Assembly (NCBI GenBank): GCA_910579935.1 | Contig: CAJTVQ010000012.1 | Coordinates: forward strand, 20,844 to 84,843 | Length of the DNA: 64,000 nucleotides | Origin: an uncultured Lachnospiraceae bacterium | Lineage (GTDB): Bacteria; Bacillota; Clostridia; Lachnospirales; Lachnospiraceae | Direction: 5' to 3' | Shown: positions 7,860 to 15,261 of the stretch, one piece after another | Position numbering within the stretch: position 1 is the stretch's first letter | Layout of the letters: each line of letters starts with the position of its first letter | Notes under the pieces: model-generated | What the model was told of the DNA's origin: nothing | The model's database searches: none | What the model saw: the letters and a program-made list of their open reading frames with translations, nothing else | Made by a program: the position numbers and the translations under genes

Positions 7860-8252
7860 TTATGGCAGTGTATATGAGCCGCTATAATTTGCAGTCGTGT
7901 TAGAATTATTCTTAAATGCCATTGAATATTTTCCATTACCTGATACTGTTAAGACTCCATACCATCCGCTTGAACTTAATCCGCCGGCCGGCCAACCATA
8001 CGTCTGTGTATTATGGTTATACAATCCAACATTGCTTGACACCTGTGGACTAATGGTTATATTCATACTTATTTCATCTCCGTCATTCAAATTATACTGA
8101 TTAGACAAATATCCCTGGTGGTATCCCTCAAGCGAAAAACCTACATTTACTCCCGTTGATTTTACTAATTCATCAGGTGCAGGATTTGTTTCTGAATATG
8201 GAGTAAATACTGCCATTACTTCGCCGTTTATTTCCTCCTTTTCAACTCTCAT
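7860..8252 (-). CDS. Unrecognised Gly/Ser/Asn-rich beta protein in the peptide regulon
   Basis: Up to 130 residues; no signal peptide or membrane segment. The C-terminal ~90 residues look like a beta-sandwich (GWYGVLTVSGNGKYSMAF, NYSGSYTL). The annotated ATG has no ribosome site; an internal ATG at 8216 follows AAAGGAGG but at 17 bases, so the start is unresolved. It is the first gene after promoter 3. I do not recognise the family. Confidence 0.65.
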   Translation of the reverse strand: MRVEKEEINGEVMAVFTPYSETNPAPDELVKSTGVNVGFSLEGYHQGYLSNQYNLNDGDEISMNITISPQVSSNVGLYNHNTQTYGWPAGGLSSSGWYGVLTVSGNGKYSMAFKNNSNTTANYSGSYTLP

Positions 8253-8290
8253 AATGAAAGCATCTTTAATTTTTTGAAATTTACATTTTT

Positions 8291-8356
8291 ATTATAGCTA
8301 TAATAGCTTATTAATCAATAAGTCTGGCAGAATGTGGCTGCTTTTTGCAGAAAATG
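8291..8356 (-). promoter_or_regulatory. Tandem-repeat (LytTR-type) promoter 3
   Basis: Plus-strand repeats TGGCAGAATGTG (8325) and TTGCAGAAAATG (8345) are 20 bp apart; a consensus -10 TATAAT (8291-8296) is 28 bp from the proximal repeat. It drives the genes at 7860 and 7651. Confidence 0.75.
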
Positions 8357-8425
8357 ACAAGAATTATTTTTAGAAAGCAATTTAAAAAATATATTTATAA
8401 TTCCGACATATAAGACGCTTCATTA

Positions 8426-9727
8426 TCACTCAGGAATCATGATTGAAAAGAAAAACTCCTGACCATCATCTTTAATAACATACGAGCCATCATACTTCTC
8501 AATAACTTCTATGATATTTTTAATTCCTACTCCGTGTTCCTCTGCGCTCACCAGTCTAGTAGATTTTATTTCTCCGTTTTCGTAAAGAACAGGACTATCG
8601 AATGTATTCCTAACCCCTATTTTTACCATGCCATCCTCAATAACAAACTTTAATTTCAATATTCTTCTGCTAATGTCGCATTTTTTACATGCTTCAATTG
8701 CATTATCCAACAGATTAGATAATATTGTAACTATATCTTCATCTTCGAGCCTCAGTCCCGACAGATCATTTATCCGCAGTACAAAGACAATCCCGTTTTC
8801 CCCTGCCTCCTGATACTTTGTGTTCAAAATCGCGTTGACTATTATGTTATTGGTATCAATGGCATCCAGCTCTTTATCCAGCCTGCTGTAAATTCCCTTT
8901 ACATACTCCTCTAATTTGGAAATTTGGTTTTTTTTCACTAAAGCTTCAATACAGGATATCTGATTTTTATACTCATGAGTCTTCTTTTTCTGTTTATCAA
9001 AATTCTCCGAAATGGAACGGTACATTTGTGCCTGGTTTTTAGCCTGAAGCCGGAAAATCTTGTCTTCATATAGCTGTGTTTCCCTATCTACTATATCGTT
9101 GATCAAATAGAATACCACTATATTCATTCCGATCATTCCAAAGGAACTTATGAGCAGCAGCATGATCTGTTCAGGCGTTTCCACATTTCTGAAAGCCGAG
9201 ATCATTGCCGCTATAATTATTATCGTAAATATCGGGAAAATAAGAAGTTTGAGCCAGTCTACATCAACAAGGATTTCCGTAGGCTTCTCCCTTAGCTTCC
9301 TTCCTATAATAAGAATGCACAAAAATACAATCGCTTTTCCGAGCAAGATAAGCAGAACATTCTCTAAACTATACTGTTTCCTTACCGTTTCATTGACAAG
9401 ACATAGTTCTATGCTGATAAAATAAGTTAAATAATCGATTGACAGTATCATTGCCTGATGTAATAATGCCAATACAAATGATTTCTTAATACTTATCTTT
9501 ATATGCCAGAACATAAGTATGGCAAATACTGAAGCCATCACAATCTGCTTTAGTATAAATAAATCTGACAACCCTCTTGCAGCTATAAACACACTGCATT
9601 CCAAAATAATCAGCTGTATAATGTTAATCCATCCCTTATAACGCAGCTTTCCAAATATTTCAAAAAACATTTTACAGCAAAGCACTTCAAAAAATATTAT
9701 CAATATTTCCGCCAACAGATCAGACAT
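8426..9727 (-). CDS. AgrC-like sensor histidine kinase
   Basis: A 433-residue kinase of the quorum-sensing type. About the first 210 residues carry five to six membrane segments; then a dimerisation helix with the likely phospho-acceptor His (KKKTHEYKNQISCIEALV) and a GHKL ATPase domain (NLLDNAIEACKK, GVGIKNI). AgrC proteins detect the cyclic peptide made by AgrB from AgrD. The gene starts immediately after the response regulator stop (TAG ATG). No terminator is obvious downstream before promoter 3. Confidence 0.88.
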   Translation of the reverse strand: MSDLLAEILIIFFEVLCCKMFFEIFGKLRYKGWINIIQLIILECSVFIAARGLSDLFILKQIVMASVFAILMFWHIKISIKKSFVLALLHQAMILSIDYLTYFISIELCLVNETVRKQYSLENVLLILLGKAIVFLCILIIGRKLREKPTEILVDVDWLKLLIFPIFTIIIIAAMISAFRNVETPEQIMLLLISSFGMIGMNIVVFYLINDIVDRETQLYEDKIFRLQAKNQAQMYRSISENFDKQKKKTHEYKNQISCIEALVKKNQISKLEEYVKGIYSRLDKELDAIDTNNIIVNAILNTKYQEAGENGIVFVLRINDLSGLRLEDEDIVTILSNLLDNAIEACKKCDISRRILKLKFVIEDGMVKIGVRNTFDSPVLYENGEIKSTRLVSAEEHGVGIKNIIEVIEKYDGSYVIKDDGQEFFFSIMIPE

Positions 9728-10453
9728 CTAAACTTCTCCCTGATACGATATAAACTGTTCCTTAACATATGTATACCTTGCCTTTGGTATAATCAGTTCA
9801 ACCCCATTTGTCAATACTACCTTATACCTTACAACATTCTTAATATGCTTAATATTTACAAGATAACTCTGATGTATCCTTATAAAATCATTTACCTCCA
9901 GTTTCTCTTCTAAGGCATTCAGCGTCTCATACATGGTATAAATTTTCATGTCATCCTCCATAATGTGAAATTCCAGCTTATGCAGGTTGCTTTCAATATA
10001 CAATAGTCTTTCCAGCGATACTTCTTTTGTACCTTCCTTAAAATCAAACACCCTTTTTGCAATGGAATAATTTAGTTTATCCATAAGGGCATCCACACAT
10101 TCATTAACCGTACCCGGAAAATTTACCTTGTTTTTTAGCAAATACCGGACAGCATCTAACCGATACCCTTCCAAAGAATAATTCACATACGCAGTCACAA
10201 ATACAATAAACACTTCCCTGCTTATTTCTCTGATCTTCTCTGCCGCCTTAATGCCGTCAACCTTCTCCATGTTAATATCCAAAAATACGGCGGTATACTT
10301 TACTACCTCAATCCCCAATTCTACCAATGCCTCACCAGAGCCATATATATCTATTTCAAAAACAAGACCTTTCTCCGTCATATAACCAGAAATCAGTTCT
10401 TTTAAGTCTTCCGCAAAGAAAATTTCATCATCACATATGGCAATCCTGAACAT
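9728..10453 (-). CDS. AgrA-like LytTR response regulator
   Basis: A 241-residue regulator. The receiver domain has Asp8/Asp9 and the phosphorylation site Asp59 (FLDINM); the C-terminal LytTR DNA-binding domain (residues ~135-240) includes FIRIHQSYLVNIKHI. LytTR proteins bind pairs of direct repeats about 21 bp apart, which fits the tandem repeats at four promoters in this locus. The gene's own upstream region lacks the repeat, so the sensor pair may be expressed at a basal level. Confidence 0.9.
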   Translation of the reverse strand: MFRIAICDDEIFFAEDLKELISGYMTEKGLVFEIDIYGSGEALVELGIEVVKYTAVFLDINMEKVDGIKAAEKIREISREVFIVFVTAYVNYSLEGYRLDAVRYLLKNKVNFPGTVNECVDALMDKLNYSIAKRVFDFKEGTKEVSLERLLYIESNLHKLEFHIMEDDMKIYTMYETLNALEEKLEVNDFIRIHQSYLVNIKHIKNVVRYKVVLTNGVELIIPKARYTYVKEQFISYQGEV

Positions 10454-10592
10454 TCATTCAATTCCCCTTTCCAAGAATTTTATAGTAGCCCGTTCTCGGT
10501 ATTCCACACTCTTCCTGCTTTGTATTTCGACATATCTTACTTAAAACCTTAATGTTAGTCTGTGTTTGTGATATGCAATGCAATATATTATC

Positions 10593-10624
10593 CACGGAAA
10601 TCAATTTTCAGTTTCTGCCTGCCG
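10593..10624. repeat. Half copy of palindromic intergenic repeat
   Basis: 32 bases match 28769-28800 at 29 positions, including CAGTTTCTGCCTGCCG, the left arm of the palindrome at 28785-28841. Only the left arm is present here. Confidence 0.6.
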
Positions 10625-10666
10625 TCCTGCTGCCCGGATATAAATCTCTTATATTAAAACAAAAAA

Positions 10667-10699
10667 GACCAGACTGCAATTATAATCTGATGCCTGGTC
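10667..10699 (-). terminator. Terminator of maturation cassette A
   Basis: Minus-strand GACCAG...CTGGTC stem followed by TTTTTTG, placed after the ACP-like gene. Confidence 0.75.
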
Positions 10700-10778
10700 C
10701 GTTTCCTCCAATATATTTGTCTTCAAAATATTAACCTCATCATCTTCAGCAACATCAGTCCGTCAGTCATGTACAAAA

Positions 10779-11036
10779 TCAGACTTCTTTATCTAAACAA
10801 CTTAATATTATTGACGAGATACCATTTATCGTTGCAAACTGCTGATTTATTAACTGTTCTTCAGGAATATCAATATTATAATCCTGCTGTACTTCCATAA
10901 ACAGATATACTAAACTTCTCGGTTCCAGATAATACGGTTTGCCAAGCACATTTACATCATCTTCTGCAATTTCTTTATTTGCTATTTTTAATATTTTAGA
11001 ACGTATATCCTGTTTTGTTTTTTCTATCTCTGCCAT
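10779..11036 (-). CDS. Acyl-carrier-related peptide maturation protein (TIGR04069-like)
   Basis: An 85-residue acidic four-helix-type protein resembling acyl carrier proteins. The usual phosphopantetheine site DSL appears as RSL (EPRSLVYLFMEV), so Ser is kept but the preceding Asp is not; whether it is loaded is unclear. Such a small carrier-like protein is a known companion of the TIGR04066-type protein and the CcpM-type maturase. GGGGGAG precedes the ATG; the gene is 11 bases after the upstream stop. Confidence 0.78.
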   Translation of the reverse strand: MAEIEKTKQDIRSKILKIANKEIAEDDVNVLGKPYYLEPRSLVYLFMEVQQDYNIDIPEEQLINQQFATINGISSIILSCLDKEV

Positions 11037-11047
11037 ATACTCCCCCT

Positions 11048-12151
11048 TTATATTACCGAAATATTAGCATATTCCTGCAGAGTATCAATCAACTTATGTA
11101 TGGAATTCTTTTTACTGCTGCAATCATATATATTGTAAGTATCCAATCCCTTTGTTCTTTCTATTAAAGATGATGTTTTACATGTTAAATATGTCAATAT
11201 CTGATCTGATTTAGATACCGCATAATTAAGTGCATAATTGCTGATAAATACCTGATCCGTTTCATAGCCATATTTATCATGGAGGCGCCTTTTTACTGCT
11301 TCCAAATATTCCGATAAAGCATCTACATAAAGAGAGTTAAAAATAACATAATCCGGAGCAATCGCATTGGAAACATAAAAATTTGTTATCCCGAAATTAT
11401 TGTTAAAATAATCATCGAAAGGAAAAACCCCGCCCGGCACCCCGATGATCACCACATCCGGTTTTTCCTGCATATACAGCATCTTAACATATTTATTAAA
11501 TCCGATAATTTTTTCTCTTTCTGTATATTCGCTATGCTCTGACATGAAATCAGGAAAAGAATGAAAGCCAAAAGATTCACAATAATTTTTGCTTCCAATC
11601 TGTGTTAAAACATACCCATGTTCTAATAATGCTTTCCTTAATTCCAGCTGCACATCAAACTTACAGCATCTCTCGCCGGCTCCCAAAACCAATACTATAG
11701 GCGCCGGAATTTCATCTATACCTGTGTCCGCCATTTCTATATCCGTATATGGCTTTAACGGATTCCCTGCATACACTTCCAGGTTACGGTTCACATGTGA
11801 TTTTTCAATTAACTGTTTTTCACAATCCTCATCCATTTTTCTAAACACAGTGACCCTTTTACCGTTATCTAAAACATTCTCTATCTTCTCTGTCAGCTCT
11901 GTACCAGGCAGCGGCAAAACAGACTCTGTTATTATCAGCACATCTATTTCATTGATCAAACTATTAAGATCGCTTTTTACAAGGATCCCCGTATTGATGC
12001 CTACTTTATATCCTGCGTCTTCATTCTCATATCCCCAGCCTCCGGGTGAAACACACTCGATGATATCTTCATCTGAAATATCAATCATGGCTCTGTGCAG
12101 CAGTAAATGTAAGTTTGAAACATCATATGGATATAATGCAATTTTTCTCAC
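11048..12151 (-). CDS. Peptide maturation system protein, TIGR04066-like
   Basis: A 367-residue cytosolic protein. The N-terminal half (MRKIALYPYDVSNLHL...) and a central segment PIVLVLGAGERCCKFDVQLELRK suggest nucleotide-type Rossmann folds (GAGERCCK loop). It resembles the family found beside CcpM maturases in Clostridia; its reaction is not known to me. It lies between maturase A and the carrier-like protein. The partial gene at 1-207 is its paralogue in cassette B. Confidence 0.78.
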   Translation of the reverse strand: MRKIALYPYDVSNLHLLLHRAMIDISDEDIIECVSPGGWGYENEDAGYKVGINTGILVKSDLNSLINEIDVLIITESVLPLPGTELTEKIENVLDNGKRVTVFRKMDEDCEKQLIEKSHVNRNLEVYAGNPLKPYTDIEMADTGIDEIPAPIVLVLGAGERCCKFDVQLELRKALLEHGYVLTQIGSKNYCESFGFHSFPDFMSEHSEYTEREKIIGFNKYVKMLYMQEKPDVVIIGVPGGVFPFDDYFNNNFGITNFYVSNAIAPDYVIFNSLYVDALSEYLEAVKRRLHDKYGYETDQVFISNYALNYAVSKSDQILTYLTCKTSSLIERTKGLDTYNIYDCSSKKNSIHKLIDTLQEYANISVI

Positions 12152-12172
12152 ATTTCATTCCTCCCATAAATT

Positions 12173-13591
12173 TTAAAGAAAATAAATATGATTGTCATCT
12201 GCCTCTGCTTCTTTTATTAAGCAGTAATCTTTAAACATATTTTCTGTCGCCTTTTTTACTGTTTTACAATGGGATATTCTCTTTTCAGCAGACAGCGAGT
12301 CTCCTTCTTCCGAAAACAAAATACACTGATAACAGTACCTACTGCACCAGCAGTTTTTGCATTCCTCTTGTGTTGATCTTCCAACATTTAATATGTTTTC
12401 AATCCGCTCAAAATCAAATCCGCTTTCAACATTTCCAATCACAAATTCCTTTATATCCTCGTTTAATTTTTCACAAGGATAAAAATCACCATTAATGTTT
12501 ACAAACAGCTTATGCACTCCGGGAATACAAGGTCCTCCCGGATGTCCGGTATTATTGTACGCATACCCAACACTCCTCCCCTTCAGCATCATTCTGATAA
12601 AATCGTAATATGACCTGACTATAGGGGATACCGCTTTATCGGAAATCAAATTGCATTTATTCAGTAAAAGTTTAAATACCTCATACTGATATGCTTTATC
12701 ATAATCTTCGCTGGACAGAAGAAGTTCCTGATCCTTTATTCCTTCCTCTGCTATATCGCTAAAGGTAGTATGAATATCCTTAATAATATCGTAGTTGGTA
12801 AAAAAATCATTTAAACAGCCATAATCTCCCCGTCCGTCAACCACACAGTTAAACATGATCTCCTTTATGTATTCCGGAAAATACTTCTGTATCATTTGAA
12901 TATTTTCCATTACCTTATCAAAACTTCCCTTTCCGTCCGTTTTCTTTCTGTTTTTATCATGCAATTCACGCGGCCCATCCAGGCTTATTGTGATCTTAAA
13001 CTTATTCTTTGCCAGAAAAGTGATTTTTTTCAGGTCAAGCAGCGTTGCGTTTGTCGTTATATGAAAATTAACCTTCTTCCCTTCCCCATGTTTACGCACA
13101 TAATCTACCACTTCCTCAATCAAATCATATTGTATGAGCGGCTCGCCTCCATAAAAACCAATATTCAATTCATGTCTGTCAAATGAATGCCGTATATAAA
13201 AATCTACCGCCTTTTTAGCAATTTCGATATTCATACTTGCACTACTGTGTTTTCTATTATAGTAGCTGCCAGAATATGGGCAGTACTGGCAGCGTAAGTT
13301 ACACTGCTGTGTAACCTGCAGTGTCAGCATCTCAATTGAACCATTCAGATTTTCTTTTAACAGCCGGGTTGCCGGGTGTTCGATCGCCTCCCATTTATCC
13401 GTACTTAACATTCCTGCCCATGTTAATGTTTCTAACTCTTTTAAAGTATCCGCATGATCCAAGGGATACTCTGTTCCGCCATTCAAATATTCATATAACC
13501 GGGAAGTGACCCCCACAATGGCATTTGTATTAACATCATAAAAATATTTACCCTTAGGTGTTTCAAAAAAGTGAACAAACGGTTTACTCAT
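12173..13591 (-). CDS. ccpM: Radical SAM/SPASM peptide maturase A (CcpM-like)
   Basis: A 472-residue enzyme with radical SAM motif CNLRCQYC (Cys97, Cys101, Cys104), GFYGGEP, and a SPASM-type C-terminus (GGPCIPG, FYPCEKL, CKNCWCSRYCYQC). Its layout matches maturase B throughout, so the two are paralogues with different neighbouring substrates. It probably forms thioether or other Cys-centred links in the precursor. It follows precursor A and a hairpin and is followed by the TIGR04066-like and carrier-like genes, the standard order for a CLI_3235-type bacteriocin cassette. Confidence 0.92.
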   Translation of the reverse strand: MSKPFVHFFETPKGKYFYDVNTNAIVGVTSRLYEYLNGGTEYPLDHADTLKELETLTWAGMLSTDKWEAIEHPATRLLKENLNGSIEMLTLQVTQQCNLRCQYCPYSGSYYNRKHSSASMNIEIAKKAVDFYIRHSFDRHELNIGFYGGEPLIQYDLIEEVVDYVRKHGEGKKVNFHITTNATLLDLKKITFLAKNKFKITISLDGPRELHDKNRKKTDGKGSFDKVMENIQMIQKYFPEYIKEIMFNCVVDGRGDYGCLNDFFTNYDIIKDIHTTFSDIAEEGIKDQELLLSSEDYDKAYQYEVFKLLLNKCNLISDKAVSPIVRSYYDFIRMMLKGRSVGYAYNNTGHPGGPCIPGVHKLFVNINGDFYPCEKLNEDIKEFVIGNVESGFDFERIENILNVGRSTQEECKNCWCSRYCYQCILFSEEGDSLSAEKRISHCKTVKKATENMFKDYCLIKEAEADDNHIYFL

Positions 13592-13613
13592 TATTTTCCT
13601 CGCTGACAGAAAA

Positions 13614-13642
13614 GGCTGCTATCTCAATTTCACATAACAGCC
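13614..13642 (-). terminator. Hairpin attenuator between precursor A and maturase A
   Basis: Arms GGCTGCTAT and ATAACAGCC (one G-U pair) with a short U run on the minus strand. Same position relative to precursor and enzyme as the hairpin in cassette B. Confidence 0.6.
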
Positions 13643-13656
13643 TTTTCCACTTTTTC

Positions 13657-13800
13657 TTAATCTTTCTGCTGTTTCTTGTTCGTGTACCTAGAAGATGAAG
13701 AGTCTACATGTACCGTGCATCCGCAATTCGTACAATTGCAGTATGTATACATCTGCAAAGAACCAGCATTTTTCTTTACTTTTTTGCCAAGCTTTTTCAT
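13657..13800 (-). CDS. Cys-rich RiPP precursor peptide A
   Basis: A 47-residue peptide, too short for routine ORF calling. AAGGAGGTGTATCAC precedes the ATG. The leader MKKLGKKVKKNAGSLQMYTY fits the CLI_3235-type pattern; the core has Cys21, Cys23, Cys26 and Cys28 (CNCTNCGC), followed by a Ser-rich then Lys/Gln tail. It is the first gene after promoter 4 and directly before maturase A. Confidence 0.9.
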   Translation of the reverse strand: MKKLGKKVKKNAGSLQMYTYCNCTNCGCTVHVDSSSSRYTNKKQQKD

Positions 13801-13904
13801 GTGATACACCTCCTTCCCTAAAAATTAAATAAATATACATGATCTGTGCACATTTATTTCCATATGAACATGGACCTTTATATCCAAATCCATATTATGT
13901 TTAT

Positions 13905-13971
13905 AAAATACCAAATAGAAATTCCTTCCACAATCCCCCTTGCAGAATGTGTCCTGTTTTTGCAGAAAATG
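13905..13971 (-). promoter_or_regulatory. Tandem-repeat (LytTR-type) promoter 4, precursor A
   Basis: Plus-strand repeats TTGCAGAATGTG (13940) and TTGCAGAAAATG (13960) are 20 bp apart; a possible -10 TATTTT (13905-13910) lies 29 bp from the proximal repeat. It would drive precursor A through the carrier-like gene. Confidence 0.72.
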
Positions 13972-13978
13972 ACAAAAG

Positions 13979-14201
13979 ATGATCAGGATAAATGCGGAGC
14001 TTCATCCGAGTTTTTCGGGATACGAAGGCTGCCAAAGTCCTTTTGCTGCCGTTTAACACATAGGACACAACATAGCCGCTTTTTTTGCGGTTTTATGTCG
14101 CATTTACAGCCGTTCCCTGTCAGATATCTGTTGATCTGGCTTACAAAGCTACGGAAACGCTCATCAACTGCTTCCATAAAGATATTAAATTTCTCGTCCA
14201 T
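13979..14201 (-). pseudogene. DUF3788-like remnant, frameshifted and truncated
   Basis: The ATG at 14201 with GGAGGG starts MDEKFNIFMEAVDERF...GCKCDIKP, the usual beginning of DUF3788-type proteins. At the seven-base A run (14080-14086) the frame is lost; shifting frame restores KSGYVVSYVLNGSKRTLAAF...LRIYP. Homology then ends at about 13979, where the promoter 4 region starts. It marks a rearrangement boundary of the peptide locus. Confidence 0.7.
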
Positions 14202-14649
14202 AAGTCCCTCCGCTATGCCTTTTCTTTGCTACGGGTATCCATACCTCATATTGTGCGTTCTGTGGGTCTGGATTTAAGTAAACCTCAATATCGGGAGCGT
14301 TGGCATATTCATATCCAGAGGCCGGAAGCCACTCTGTTATGATCCGCTGCTCCAATTCCTGTATGGACTGGTTTGTACCCGTTCCAGAAAAGATTGCCCA
14401 AGTGGACGCAGGAACGGTATGTTCTTCAAATTCACCGCTTGTTTTTGTACTGGAAACGGCAATAAAATATTTCCATTGTTCTTCATCATTGCAGACACTT
14501 ACACCTAAAAGTCCCATTGGCGGTGCGGATACGCCCTCGCCTTTCACAGCCGAAGGGGCTATCCCGTGAAAAGACTGAAACGCCCTGTTAAATGCAGTCG
14601 GGGAACGGTAGCCGTACTTCTCTGCAATATCAATAATCCGTTCCTCCCC
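14185..14649 (-). pseudogene. AraC/GyrI-like regulator remnant
   Basis: The frame starts inside the second AraC helix-turn-helix (ERIIDIAEKYGYRSPTAFNR) with no start codon or first helix, jumps after SAVKGEG directly to APPMGLLGVSVCNDEEQW, and ends with a GyrI-like effector-binding C-terminus (YEVWIPV). The 5' part and roughly the first half of the effector domain appear to be missing, so it should be inactive. Confidence 0.72.
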
Positions 14650-14754
14650 TCAGTTTTCCCTTTCATTTCACCCCCGATTCCTCTATCGTTTTTTTATTGG
14701 GCAAACCAGTTTAGGGGCATCTCATTTCCACACCAACCCTGCCTTTCACAGATT

Positions 14755-15243
14755 TCACTGTTCAGGCTCTTTCCTTCCTAAATCAAATTCCACATTCTCT
14801 GCATCTAATTTTTTTATTAGAAAACCTTTCATTTCCCACCCAAACCTGTCCTTTGAATACTCATTTCTACATTCGAGCAGAAACACCCATATGGCTGTGT
14901 ATTCCCCCTCTTGCTTAATTACAATTTTATATCTGACTTCTCCCTGGGAATAATTAAATAACTTTTTAATTCTATCTATGATAAGCAGGAATACGGCATC
15001 AGACTCTTTTTTAATCTCATATTCAAACACATCACCTACACCATGACACCTCAACTTCCAAACAACCTCATCCGGGGAATATTTTGTTATAAATTTCATC
15101 CTTTCCCTGCTTTCACCTGCTTTCAAATCGGTTTTATATAACTTCCTTCTTTTATAGTATGGTATCCAAACGCAAAGGTTGCCTCCTATAGTGATTGAAA
15201 AAATTAGTATTGCCAAAATATGTAAACTTAATTCCTTATCCAC
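14755..15243 (-). CDS. Candidate immunity protein for the RHS toxin
   Basis: A 162-residue protein with one N-terminal membrane segment (HILAILIFSITIGGNLCVW) followed by a soluble domain. It lies 18 bases downstream of the RHS gene, the usual place for a cognate immunity gene, and like the toxin tip it is visibly more AT-rich than the RHS body. No family recognised. A membrane immunity protein would suit a toxin acting at the membrane, but this is inference. Confidence 0.6.
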   Translation of the reverse strand: MDKELSLHILAILIFSITIGGNLCVWIPYYKRRKLYKTDLKAGESRERMKFITKYSPDEVVWKLRCHGVGDVFEYEIKKESDAVFLLIIDRIKKLFNYSQGEVRYKIVIKQEGEYTAIWVFLLECRNEYSKDRFGWEMKGFLIKKLDAENVEFDLGRKEPEQ

Positions 15244-15261
15244 TTCCTTCTTTCCTTTTCC

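Larger units (their letters stand above)
10454..10778 (-). other. Intergenic region between the ACP-like gene and the response regulator
   Basis: 325 bases holding the terminator at 10667-10699, a half copy of a palindromic repeat at 10593-10624, and an AT-rich stretch at 10470-10480 (TATAAA on the minus strand) that may be the -10 of the sensor operon. I see no gene and no copy of the tandem operator. Confidence 0.5.
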
